NCBI RefSeq assembly: GCF_019834675.1
Contig: NZ_JABUBU010000001.1
Coordinates: 310,001 to 374,000 of the forward strand
DNA: 64,000 nucleotides
Source: Rhodococcoides corynebacterioides
Lineage (GTDB): Bacteria; Actinomycetota; Actinomycetes; Mycobacteriales; Mycobacteriaceae
Direction of reading: 5' to 3'
Positions 33,373-42,433 of this stretch are shown here, piece by piece; position 1 is the stretch's first letter, and each line of letters starts with the position of its first letter. The notes below the pieces were generated by a model that was given only the letters and a program-made list of their open reading frames with translations, ran no database searches and was not told where the DNA came from. The position numbers and the translations under genes were made by a program.

Positions 33373-34182
33373 CTAGGCCGCGAGCGCCGCGCGGGCGTCG
33401 GCATCGCCGTGGACGTGCGCGTGGTCCGCCATCGCCGACGAGATCGCCGCCAGGGTCCGCGACAGCGGGTCGGCCACTCCCGTGCCGTCGACGGCAAGGA
33501 TCTCCACCGCCCGGTCGCGGTGCGGGACGGCCGTGTAGATCAGGGGCGTCGTGGTTCGCGGGGGATCGACGTCGCCGTGCCGGCGGAACGCGATCGCCGC
33601 GCGAGCGGACCGGGCCACGTCCGCCGGTATCCGGGCGAGGCCGCGCAGCGCGGCACGACGCCGGGACCGCACGTCCGGATCGGGGAGGTTGGGAACCGGC
33701 AGGTCGCCGTCGAACAGCACCGTCTGCACCGACAGGGACAATCCGAAGCCCGCGCACAGGCTGTGCGACGCGTGCACCACCACCAGGACCGTCGTGCCCT
33801 CGGGGCCGTCGGTGAACCCGTCCAGCACCGTGACTTCCCAGAGATGCCGGTGGACGTCGAGCGGTGTCCGGACGATGTCGGCCACCGCGGCCAGTCCTTC
33901 GCGCCAGCTGCCGACGTGCCGCCCGACGACGCGGGACGGATCGAAGGTGGGGTCGACTCGGATCAACGGGTGCGCGAGATCCCCCGGCACCCGTTCCAGT
34001 CGGCGGTGGAAGAACGGTGCCAGGTGGTACCGACGCGCGAATTGTTCGCGCACTGCGTCGAGCGGACTCTCCCCGTCGGTCGGCCACGCGAAGGCGTAGA
34101 CCAGATGCTGGTCGGTGGAGGACGGCGACCCGTGTATCCAGGGGTAGACGAACGCCGCATCCTTGGCCGACAGTGGACTCAC
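33373..34182 (-). CDS. WS/DGAT-like acyltransferase, N-terminal half ending at an in-frame amber codon
   Basis: 269 residues of the N-terminal domain of a wax ester synthase/DGAT-like protein, starting at GTG 34182 (SPLSAKDAAFVYPW, the usual LSxxDAxF opening). The active-site motif HHxxxDG reads SHSLCAG (in VVHASHSLCAGFG): the second His is kept but the Asp is Ala, so activity is doubtful even if full-length. The frame stops at TAG (33375-33373) and the family sequence continues in the same frame with the next codon. A GTG at 34198 is an alternative start. Confidence 0.6.
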   Translation of the reverse strand: MSPLSAKDAAFVYPWIHGSPSSTDQHLVYAFAWPTDGESPLDAVREQFARRYHLAPFFHRRLERVPGDLAHPLIRVDPTFDPSRVVGRHVGSWREGLAAVADIVRTPLDVHRHLWEVTVLDGFTDGPEGTTVLVVVHASHSLCAGFGLSLSVQTVLFDGDLPVPNLPDPDVRSRRRAALRGLARIPADVARSARAAIAFRRHGDVDPPRTTTPLIYTAVPHRDRAVEILAVDGTGVADPLSRTLAAISSAMADHAHVHGDADARAALAA

Positions 34183-34234
34183 CGGGGCATTGTGCACGGC
34201 GGAACAATCGGTCCACGGGCTTTCTTCGTGCCGT

Positions 34235-35581
34235 TCACCCCGTCCTTTTCCACGGCGTCGGAAGGGGTGGGGAAATAGACCGGTAGGTATGGCCGGTGGG
34301 GGTGCGGAAGTCCACGACGTGCCCGGTCCGACTGTCGGTGTCGTCGGTTCTGGTGGTGGCCCAGCCGTCACCCTGCTTGGCCAGATTGCAGGCCGCGCAC
34401 AGGCCGAGGCCGTTGTCGGCGGTGGTGGGTCCGCCGTCCTCGTGCGGGGTGATGTGGTCGTGGTGGCGGATGGGGGCGTCGCACCACGGGGTGCGGCAGG
34501 TGCGGTCCCGCAGGTCGATCAGCCGGGCCAGGCCGGTGGGGAAGCACCGGGCGACGGACTCCACGGCGGTGAGGTGTCCGTCGGTGGGTCGGGCGTAGAG
34601 CTTCCGCAGCGTCACCGCGGTGTCGGAGTCCACGGCGTCGTGAATCCACTCCCGTGCTGCCGCGGCGGGGATCGGCCCGTACCCGGGCACCTCGGCGGGG
34701 ATATCGCTGCCGCCGAGGAGACTCTGGTCGGAGATCACGACCTGCACCGCCACCGGCGGTCTCAGGGCGGGGGCGAGTCCGATGGTCCGCTCGACCAGCA
34801 GGTCCGCCATGATCTGATCGCGGGTGCGGCCGTCGGCGTCGCCGGTGGCGATGAGGGTGTCCGCATCCCGGCGCAGGGTCGCCCAGACGCACACGGCGCG
34901 GTCCATCGGCAGCAGCGCGCCGAGGTGGCCCATGAAGTCCGGCGCCGGTCGGACGGTGACGCGGCGGTGCCGGGCGGCGCGGGCCTTGCGGCGGGCGACG
35001 GCGGCGGCGTCGAGTTCGGCGGCCAGACGGGCGGCCATCGCCGCGACGGTGCTGTCGCCCTTGCCGGTGAGGACGGCGGGGTCGGCGCAGAGACGGGCGT
35101 CCACGAGGCGACGGTCCTCGGCGGTCAGGCACGCGGTTTCGCGCACCAGGATCGTCGCTCGCCATTCGGAGAGGTCCCCGCGGCGCAGTTGTCCCAACGT
35201 GTGGGGCATCTCGGCGGTGAGGGCGCGGGCGAGGCCGAGGTGGGTGGTGCCGCGGTGGGGTGAGTCCTTCCGGGCGAGTCCGATCTGGGTGGCGATGCCG
35301 GTGTTCCAGCGGGCGGCGGGGCGCCCGGCCTCCCTGCGTTGCTGTCGGATGGTGTCGGCCACGAGGGTCGTCAGCACGGCCTGGGCGCCGGCCGCGGCGG
35401 CTTTCAGCTCCTCCAACGCGGTGATGGTCTCGACCGCGAGCGTTGCCGAGGCCCCGTCGGCCCCGTCGTCGTCGACCCCGCCCTCGGTCTCCGCACCGCT
35501 CACCGCGACGGCGGCGATGCGTGTCAGGAATTGTCGGATGTCGTTCGGCGACAACCCGTCACCGCATGATTCGTCGTGCAC
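34235..35581 (-). CDS. DUF222 (13E12 repeat) HNH endonuclease-domain protein
   Basis: 448-aa member of the actinobacterial 13E12/REP family. DUF222 covers about residues 30-330. The C-terminal HNH domain (about 365-420) shows CRTPWCDAPIRHHDHI, HEDGGPT and LCAACNLAKQ, giving two Cys pairs and the catalytic His. GTG at 35581 was chosen because GGGGGGA lies 7 nt upstream. Such genes occur in many copies per genome, often near mobile DNA; function is unproven. No terminal repeats flank it here. Confidence 0.85.
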   Translation of the reverse strand: MHDESCGDGLSPNDIRQFLTRIAAVAVSGAETEGGVDDDGADGASATLAVETITALEELKAAAAGAQAVLTTLVADTIRQQRREAGRPAARWNTGIATQIGLARKDSPHRGTTHLGLARALTAEMPHTLGQLRRGDLSEWRATILVRETACLTAEDRRLVDARLCADPAVLTGKGDSTVAAMAARLAAELDAAAVARRKARAARHRRVTVRPAPDFMGHLGALLPMDRAVCVWATLRRDADTLIATGDADGRTRDQIMADLLVERTIGLAPALRPPVAVQVVISDQSLLGGSDIPAEVPGYGPIPAAAAREWIHDAVDSDTAVTLRKLYARPTDGHLTAVESVARCFPTGLARLIDLRDRTCRTPWCDAPIRHHDHITPHEDGGPTTADNGLGLCAACNLAKQGDGWATTRTDDTDSRTGHVVDFRTPTGHTYRSISPPLPTPWKRTG

Positions 35582-35652
35582 GTGAATCCCCCCGATTTCG
35601 TGTCACCGACACCATGACACAGGGGTCCGACAAGAATTCGTCGTCGGGCGAT

Positions 35653-36552
35653 CTACCGCCCGAGGAACGCCGCGCTCTGCGTCCGAACCAGGTCGACCAG
35701 GCTGTCCTGCGCCAGGGTGATGTCGAGCAGGTGGAGTCCCCAGGTCGCGTCGGGCACGGTCGGCAGAGCGCCCGTCACCCCGCCTTCGACGTGAAGGACG
35801 TTGTCGGCGTCGCACCGGGCGCTCACGTCGGGAATCGGACCGCGCAGCGGCGCAGGGGCGGTGGATCCGAGTGCTGCCGGGTTGGTGCACACGGCAGTCG
35901 GACCGCCGTAGCGCGCGTCGGCGGGACGCGGGCGGTTGTAGGTGGAGTAGGCCACGAAGCACCCGGTCTCCCCGGGCGCGGAACACGGTGTCACGGTGCG
36001 GAAGTCGTCGTCGGTGATCGTCACGCCGATGAGCAGCGCCGACACCAGCCGATCCCGGGCGGGCGTGGTTTCGATGTCCTGCACCAGGTTCCGCAACATC
36101 CGGGTGCCCTGCGAATGGCCGACGAGCACGACGGGCCGACCGTCGTTGTGATTCGCGAGGTAGTCGTCCCACGCTGCTCGCACATCGGTGTACGCCGTGG
36201 CGAGGGCGGCGTCGCGAGCCGGGCCGCCGTCGAGCGTCGCGAGGCTGCGCAGCGTCAGCTGGCGGTAGGTGGGTGCCCAGACGTTGCACACGTCGTCGAA
36301 CGGCCGCGCCTGCAGCGCGGCCACGGCGGCCAGTTCGGGTGAGGGGGAGCGATCGGCATTGACCGACTGTTGCAGGGAAGCCGTGGGGTAGACGTAGAAG
36401 CAGTCGACCGGCTTGTCGTCGCCCCCGCCGCACGGCCCGGCATCACCGGGCCGACACAGCCAGGTGGTGGGGGATGGGTCGGCGGAGGCGGTGGGAACCC
36501 ACACGCCGAGCAGGACGACCAGAGCGGAGAGCAAGACGGCGAGTCGGGTCAC
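35653..36552 (-). CDS. Secreted DUF3089 alpha/beta hydrolase
   Basis: 299-aa protein with a Sec signal peptide (MTRLAVLLSALVVLLGVW, cleavage after about ASA at 22-24). The family opening KPVDCFYVYPT and the nucleophile elbow VGHSQGT (near 145) define DUF3089 (PF11288), lipase-like hydrolases. Several Cys (in CNVW, TPCS, GCF, VCTN, RCD) suggest disulfides. A predicted exported esterase of unknown substrate. It ends 71 bp from the HNH gene, with its start close to the tRNA-Arg. Confidence 0.87.
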   Translation of the reverse strand: MTRLAVLLSALVVLLGVWVPTASADPSPTTWLCRPGDAGPCGGGDDKPVDCFYVYPTASLQQSVNADRSPSPELAAVAALQARPFDDVCNVWAPTYRQLTLRSLATLDGGPARDAALATAYTDVRAAWDDYLANHNDGRPVVLVGHSQGTRMLRNLVQDIETTPARDRLVSALLIGVTITDDDFRTVTPCSAPGETGCFVAYSTYNRPRPADARYGGPTAVCTNPAALGSTAPAPLRGPIPDVSARCDADNVLHVEGGVTGALPTVPDATWGLHLLDITLAQDSLVDLVRTQSAAFLGR

Positions 36553-36575
36553 CGCCGCATCGTAAGCGCAGAACC

Positions 36576-36651
36576 TGGTGCCCTCGGCAGGATTCGAACC
36601 TGCGACCTACCCTTTAGGAGAGGGTTGCTCTATCCCCTGAGCTACGAGGGC
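36576..36651 (-). tRNA. tRNA-Arg (anticodon CCT)
   Basis: 76-nt cloverleaf on the minus strand. The acceptor stem GCCCTCG pairs with CGAGGGC, the D arm has GCTCAGGGGATAGAGC, the anticodon stem ACCCT/AGGGT encloses CTCCTAA (anticodon CCT), and the T arm has GGTTCGAATCC. The discriminator A is followed by an encoded CCA. Decodes AGG, a rare arginine codon in this GC-rich genome. Confidence 0.95.
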
Positions 36652-36697
36652 CGACCCGGCGTGCGCATCGCACTCTACCGGGTCGGCGGCGCGGCGA

Positions 36698-37867
36698 TCA
36701 GGCGCTGGGCGCGATGGCTTCCAACTTCCGGGCCACCAGGGCGGCCTGCAGATGACGCATGCCGGACGGGCGCGTCGGGTCGAATCCGGTGAGGTGCGCG
36801 ATGCGCTTGAGCCGGTAGTCGACGGTGTTGGTGTGCAGGTGCAATTGCCGGGCCGACCGCTGACGGTTCAGGTCGTGGTGGATGTGGATCTCGAGCGTCT
36901 CGAGAAGCTCGGGGGAGTTGTCGAGCGGCGTCAACACCCGCGACAGGTACGCCCGGCCCGGGCCGGGGCGCGTGAGCTGGTATTCCAGCACCAGGTCGGT
37001 CATGCGGTAGACCCCCGGCGGCCGGCGCAGCTGCTGGGCCAGATCGAGCAATTCGTGCACCTGGTCGGACGAGGTGGGCACGTCGTTCGCCGCGCTGACG
37101 GCGACGGTGGCGGTCACGGGTGCGTCCGCAGCGGTGGACAGACGGGAGACCAGGGAGGACACCCACTCGTCGTCGTGCTCGCCGGGGATGAGGATGGTGC
37201 CGCCCTCGGAGCTGAGCATCGACAGCGGCGACCGCTCGCAGGCCGTCGCCAGTTCCGCCTGGACACGCCGCAGCTTGCGCCGCGCGACGATGGGCCGGGG
37301 GAGCGAGGGGTTGGATTCGTCCGCGTGCGCGCCGATCGAGACCGCGAGCACGGTGTAGCAGTCGGCCAACTCGATGCCGGACTGACGGGCGACCGAGCGG
37401 GCGTTGTGCCCGCTGAGCAGGGCGGTGACGACGGTGTGGGCGGCCGTGTGATGCTCGCTGGCGACGGCCTGCAACTCGTCGACGTACGCGGCGGATGCGG
37501 CGGTGGAGATGCGGTCGAAGAGGCCGACGAACGCCTTGGCCGCCTTGGCCAGATGCGCGGTGCCGTTGTTCGCGGCCCGCTCGGCCACCAGGTCCCAGCC
37601 CATCTGGACGCCCTCGTGGTACGCGGCTAGCACGGCCCGCAGCGGAACGCCCTCGCGTGCCCACTGCGCGGCCCGGGCGCCGAGCTCCGCGATGTCGTGG
37701 TCGGTGGGCGCGGTGCTGTCGGTGGCTCCGACGGCGAGCGAGAGACACGCGGCGGTCAGCTCGGTGACGTCGGCGCGCAGCGACACGCCGGCCGACGTGC
37801 CTCGGGAGGCAGGTGCGGGCGCGGCGGAGCGGCGAGGGGCGTTCTTCAGCGTGTTGTCGACACTCAC
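36698..37867 (-). CDS. PucR-family (CdaR-like) transcriptional regulator
   Basis: 389-aa regulator. The N-terminal half is a helical sensory region (LRAVLAAYHEGVQMGWDLV), the middle a GGDEF-like CdaR domain, and the C-terminus the PucR HTH_30 domain (RQRSARQLHLHTNTVDYRL, then KRIAHLTGFDP). GTG at 37867 with GGAAGGAAA upstream. Divergent from the acyl-ACP desaturase with a 281-bp shared intergenic region, so it probably controls the desaturase and itself. Confidence 0.9.
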   Translation of the reverse strand: MSVDNTLKNAPRRSAAPAPASRGTSAGVSLRADVTELTAACLSLAVGATDSTAPTDHDIAELGARAAQWAREGVPLRAVLAAYHEGVQMGWDLVAERAANNGTAHLAKAAKAFVGLFDRISTAASAAYVDELQAVASEHHTAAHTVVTALLSGHNARSVARQSGIELADCYTVLAVSIGAHADESNPSLPRPIVARRKLRRVQAELATACERSPLSMLSSEGGTILIPGEHDDEWVSSLVSRLSTAADAPVTATVAVSAANDVPTSSDQVHELLDLAQQLRRPPGVYRMTDLVLEYQLTRPGPGRAYLSRVLTPLDNSPELLETLEIHIHHDLNRQRSARQLHLHTNTVDYRLKRIAHLTGFDPTRPSGMRHLQAALVARKLEAIAPSA

Positions 37868-37880
37868 GTGCGGGGTTTCC

Positions 37881-37895
37881 TTCCGTCGACCGGAA
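37881..37895. promoter_or_regulatory. Inverted repeat TTCCG-N5-CGGAA near the pucR-like start
   Basis: Perfect 5-bp arms at 37881-37885 and 37891-37895, 13 bp before the regulator start. A second imperfect palindrome, GCGCCCGA/TCGGGGCGC, lies at about 37987-38006. Either could be an operator in the shared divergent region; which protein binds is unknown. Confidence 0.3.
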
Positions 37896-38093
37896 CCAGG
37901 AGCATCCGGAGCCGGTGTGGCCCCCGATGCCCGAAACGGGGCGCTGGTTCAGATTGTAGGGGTAATACCGGCACGGAACGGGGTTAGCGCCCGATTGTCG
38001 GGGCGCCTGTGACTGCATCCAGCGGCCTTGCGTGGGTGCTGCGAAGTTTCCCAACATCGCCGCAAGGCCCCGGTGGAGCCCGTCGCACGCTCC

Positions 38094-38099
38094 TAGCGT
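38094..38099 (+). promoter_or_regulatory. -10 box TAGCGT of the desaturase gene
   Basis: TAGCGT fits TAnnnT and would give a leader of about 43 nt ending with GGGAG before the ATG. No clear -35 box is seen, which fits activator-dependent expression. Confidence 0.35.
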
Positions 38100-38148
38100 C
38101 GGTCGTCGGCGCCGGATCTCGGTGCTGTCGAACAACCCGGGAGACGAC

Positions 38149-39099
38149 ATGCGACCGCTGTCTCAGATCGAACTGTTGCGCGAACTCGAGCCGGTGGCCG
38201 AGGCCAATCTCGAACGTCACCTCGACCTCGCCAAGGCCTGGAATCCGCACGACTACATCCCGTGGAGCGACGGTCGGAACTTCGCGATGCTCGGCGGCGA
38301 GGACTGGTCGCCCGAGCAGTCCACCCTGTCCAAGGTCGCCAAGGCGGCGATGGTGACCAACCTGCTGACCGAGGACAACCTGCCGTCCTACCACCGCGGA
38401 CTGGCCGAGAACTTCTCCATGGACGGGGCCTGGGGCACCTGGGTCGGCCGCTGGACCGCGGAGGAGAACCGCCACGGCATCGCCATGCGCGACTACCTGG
38501 TGGTGACCCGCAGCGTCGATCCCGTCGCCCTCGAACAGGCCCGCATGGAGCACATGACGGTCGGCATCGACTCGCCGATGGAAGGCGCGAACCTGCTCCA
38601 CGGCGTCGCCTACGTGACGTTCCAGGAGTTGGCGACGCGGGTGAGCCATCGCAACACCGGCAAGGCCTGCAACGACCCCATCGCCGACGCCCTGCTCGCG
38701 CGGATCGCCGCGGACGAGAACCTGCACATGATCTTCTACCGGAACATGTGCGCGTCGGCCATCGAGCTCGCGCCGGACCAGACCATGAAGGCGATCGCGG
38801 ACGTGGTCATGAACTTCCAGATGCCCGGCCTGAACCAGCCGGACTTCCGCCGCAACGCCGTGCTGATCGCCAAGTACGGCATCTACGACCTGCGTCAGCA
38901 CCTCGACGAGGTCATCATGCCCGTCCTGCGCAAGTGGAACCTGTTCGAGCGCACCGACTTCGGGCCGGAAGGCGAGCGTCTGCGCGAGCTGGTCGCCGAC
39001 TTCCTGGCCGACCTCGAGAAGCAGGCCGTGCGGTTCGAGGAATCCCGTGACCGTGCGCTCGCCCGTGAACGCGAGCGCGGCGAGGTGCTGTCGGTCTGA
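38149..39099 (+). CDS. Acyl-ACP desaturase (soluble diiron, FA_desaturase_2)
   Basis: 316-aa soluble desaturase. The diiron-binding glutamate/histidine motifs are EENRHG (near residue 104) and DENLHM (near 190). Such enzymes insert a cis double bond into ACP-bound fatty acids. ATG at 38149 has GGGAG 5 nt upstream; the in-frame extension to 38032 lies in the regulatory region. Length is slightly below mycobacterial DesA proteins. Regulated probably by the divergent PucR-like protein. Confidence 0.9.
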   Translation: MRPLSQIELLRELEPVAEANLERHLDLAKAWNPHDYIPWSDGRNFAMLGGEDWSPEQSTLSKVAKAAMVTNLLTEDNLPSYHRGLAENFSMDGAWGTWVGRWTAEENRHGIAMRDYLVVTRSVDPVALEQARMEHMTVGIDSPMEGANLLHGVAYVTFQELATRVSHRNTGKACNDPIADALLARIAADENLHMIFYRNMCASAIELAPDQTMKAIADVVMNFQMPGLNQPDFRRNAVLIAKYGIYDLRQHLDEVIMPVLRKWNLFERTDFGPEGERLRELVADFLADLEKQAVRFEESRDRALARERERGEVLSV

Positions 39100-39112
39100 G
39101 CCGGACCGCGAC

Positions 39113-39439
39113 CTACATCGCGACGGTCAACAGGAAGGCGACGTCCTCGACGGCCTCGACGCTGTGCCGCGCGTCGGGGACGACGAGGAGGTCGCCGGCC
39201 GACCCCTTCCAGGACTTGTCGCCACTGCGCAGTTGCAGCTGGCCGCTGAGGACCAGGACGGTCGACTCGCCATTGAGATCGTGCTCGGCGAGCGACTGCC
39301 CGGCCGACAGTCCCACCACCGTCTGACGCAGGCTGCGCTGATGCCCGCCGTACACCGTCTGCGAGCTCCGTCCGCTCGTGGCGGACTGCGCGAGCTTCAA
39401 CTGCTGCCGGGCCACGGCCGTCAGTGATTTCTTGTCCAT
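39113..39439 (-). CDS. Cupin-domain protein
   Basis: 108-aa single-domain cupin. Residues 45-105 form the conserved beta-barrel with SLAEHDLNGESTVLVLSG (motif 1) and GDLLVVPDARHSVEA (motif 2). Metal ligands are reduced (His in AEHD, Glu, His in ARHS), so metal binding is likely but enzymatic activity is uncertain. Convergent with the desaturase, 13 bp between stops. Function unknown. Confidence 0.82.
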   Translation of the reverse strand: MDKKSLTAVARQQLKLAQSATSGRSSQTVYGGHQRSLRQTVVGLSAGQSLAEHDLNGESTVLVLSGQLQLRSGDKSWKGSAGDLLVVPDARHSVEAVEDVAFLLTVAM

Positions 39440-39471
39440 ACCGTCCGAGTATCACCGACGGCGGGGCGCAA

Positions 39472-40751
<1,280 letters not shown>

Positions 40752-40757
40752 ACGACC

Positions 40758-40780
40758 AGACTAGGCGCGCACCCTAGGCT
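40758..40780. promoter_or_regulatory. Back-to-back leaderless -10 boxes of thyA and cobF
   Basis: The 36-bp divergent gap holds TAGTCT on the minus strand (40763-40758, 6 nt before the thyA ATG) and TAGGCT on the plus strand (40775-40780, 7 nt before the cobF ATG). The two polymerase footprints must overlap, so firing is probably mutually exclusive. Confidence 0.45.
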
Positions 40781-40787
40781 GGCCCGA

Positions 40788-41543
40788 ATGAGGCTCCTGC
40801 ACGTCATCGGCATCGGCGCCGGCGATCCGGACCAGGTGACCGTCGCGGCCGTCAAGGCGATGAACGACGTCGACGTCTTCGTCATGATCGACAAGGGCGC
40901 GGCCAAGCAGGAGTTGATCGACGTTCGCACCCGCATCCTCGACGCGCACGTGCGTCGTCCCCATCGCGTCGTCGAGTTCGTCGACCCCCCGCGCGACCGG
41001 ACGCCGCGTGACTACGACGGCGCCGTCGACACCTGGCACGAGGCGCGCGCCCGGGCGTTGGCCGACCTCCTCGCCGCCGAGCCCGACGACGCCGTGGGCG
41101 GCATGCTCGTGTGGGGTGACCCGTCGCTCTACGACAGCACGCTGCGCGTCGTCGACCGCGTCCGCGCGCGACTCGACGACCCCTTCGACGTCCACGTCAC
41201 CCCCGGTGTGACCAGCCCGTCCGCCCTCGCCGCCGCCCACGCCACGGTGCTCAACCGCGTGGGCGAGCCGGTGCTCACCACCACCGGCCGGCGACTGCGC
41301 GAGGACGGCGTTCCCGACGGTGTCGACGCCGTCGTCGTGATGCTCGATTCGGACTGCGGATTCCTGGCCCTGCCGGACTGGCACGTGCACTGGGGAGCCA
41401 ACCTCGGCACACCCGACGCCGTGATCCGGGCCGGGCTGGTGTCCGATGTCGGCGACGAGATCGTGCGTCTGCGGGCGGACCTGCGACGACGGGCTGGGTG
41501 GGTCATGGACACGTACCTGGTCAGGCGGCCCGTGGGTCGTTAA
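40788..41543 (+). CDS. cobF: Precorrin-6A synthase (deacetylating), CobF
   Basis: 251-aa SAM-dependent methyltransferase of the tetrapyrrole family. The N-terminus LLHVIGIGAGDPDQVT and the GGMLVWGDPSLYDST and VTPGVTSPSALAA segments are characteristic of cobalamin methyltransferases; CobF methylates C-1 and removes acetate from precorrin-5 in the aerobic pathway. No other cob genes lie nearby. Ten bp separate it from the Fpg/Nei gene. Confidence 0.9.
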   Translation: MRLLHVIGIGAGDPDQVTVAAVKAMNDVDVFVMIDKGAAKQELIDVRTRILDAHVRRPHRVVEFVDPPRDRTPRDYDGAVDTWHEARARALADLLAAEPDDAVGGMLVWGDPSLYDSTLRVVDRVRARLDDPFDVHVTPGVTSPSALAAAHATVLNRVGEPVLTTTGRRLREDGVPDGVDAVVVMLDSDCGFLALPDWHVHWGANLGTPDAVIRAGLVSDVGDEIVRLRADLRRRAGWVMDTYLVRRPVGR

Positions 41544-41553
41544 CCTCGGGTCG

Positions 41554-42420
41554 GTGCCGGAATTACCCGAAGTGGAGGCCCTGGCGGGCTTCCTGCGCGA
41601 TCACGCCCTCGGAGCCGTGATCGGCCGCATCGACGTCGCCGCCCTCAGCGTGCTCAAGACGGTCGACCCGCCGCTCACCGCGATGCAGGGCCAGGACGTC
41701 ACCGACGCCGCCCGCTTCGGCAAGCACCTGGGTCTGCAGGCCGGCGGGCTGTGGATGATCACCCACCTCTCGCGCGGCGGCTGGTTGCGCTGGACCGACA
41801 ACCCGTCGTCGGCGCCGCCGAAACCGGGCAAGGGCCCGTTGGCGTTGCGCGTGCACCTCTTCACGCCGGAGGGGTCGACGCCGGCGTTCGATCTGACCGA
41901 GGCGGGCACCCGCAAGCGCCTGGCCGTCTGGGTGGTGCGGGACCCGAACGAGGTGTCGTCCATCGCGCGCCTCGGCCCCGACGCGTTGGCGATCGCCGAA
42001 CCGCAGTTCGTGGATCTGTTGCGCGCGAAGAGTTCTCGGCTCAAGACGGTGCTGGTCGACCAGCAAGTGCTGGCGGGCATCGGCAACGCGTACAGCGACG
42101 AGATCCTGCACGCCGCACGGCTCTCGCCGTTCGCGACGACCGGGTCGCTGAGCGACGAGACCTTCCACGAGCTCTACGTGACGATGCGGCGCATCCTGCT
42201 GGACGCGGTGGAGCGGTCGGTGGGACAGGACGCGGCGCGGTTCAAGGGCGAGAAGCGGTCCGGCATGGCCGTGCACGCGCGTACCGGCGAGGCGTGCCCG
42301 GTGTGCGGGGACACGGTGCGCGAGGTGTCCTACGTCGACCGGTCGTTCCAGTACTGCCCGACGTGCCAGACCGGCGGCCGCGTCCTGGCCGACCGCCGGT
42401 TGTCCCGTCTGGTCAAGTGA
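41554..42420 (+). CDS. Fpg/Nei family DNA glycosylase (Rv0944-like)
   Basis: 288-aa base-excision enzyme. The catalytic N-terminal proline-glutamate PELPEVEAL directly follows the GTG start, which fixes the start at 41554. The helix-two-turn-helix DNA contact (LAGIGNAYSDEILHAA) and C-terminal zinc finger (CPVCGD, YCPTCQTGGR) are intact. Removes oxidised purines or pyrimidines and nicks the AP site. It resembles Rv0944 in the order Rv0944-Rv0945-pgi, although here other genes are inserted. Confidence 0.92.
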   Translation: MPELPEVEALAGFLRDHALGAVIGRIDVAALSVLKTVDPPLTAMQGQDVTDAARFGKHLGLQAGGLWMITHLSRGGWLRWTDNPSSAPPKPGKGPLALRVHLFTPEGSTPAFDLTEAGTRKRLAVWVVRDPNEVSSIARLGPDALAIAEPQFVDLLRAKSSRLKTVLVDQQVLAGIGNAYSDEILHAARLSPFATTGSLSDETFHELYVTMRRILLDAVERSVGQDAARFKGEKRSGMAVHARTGEACPVCGDTVREVSYVDRSFQYCPTCQTGGRVLADRRLSRLVK

Positions 42421-42433
42421 CCTGTCGAGTGAC

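Noticed and set aside
33300..33450. Frameshift in the WS/DGAT gene
   Set aside because: Both halves are in the same frame; only a TAG codon separates them, so no frameshift is needed.
34235..35581. DUF222-HNH gene as part of an insertion element or intein
   Set aside because: No inverted or direct terminal repeats, no transposase and no split host protein were seen; the family is commonly chromosomal.
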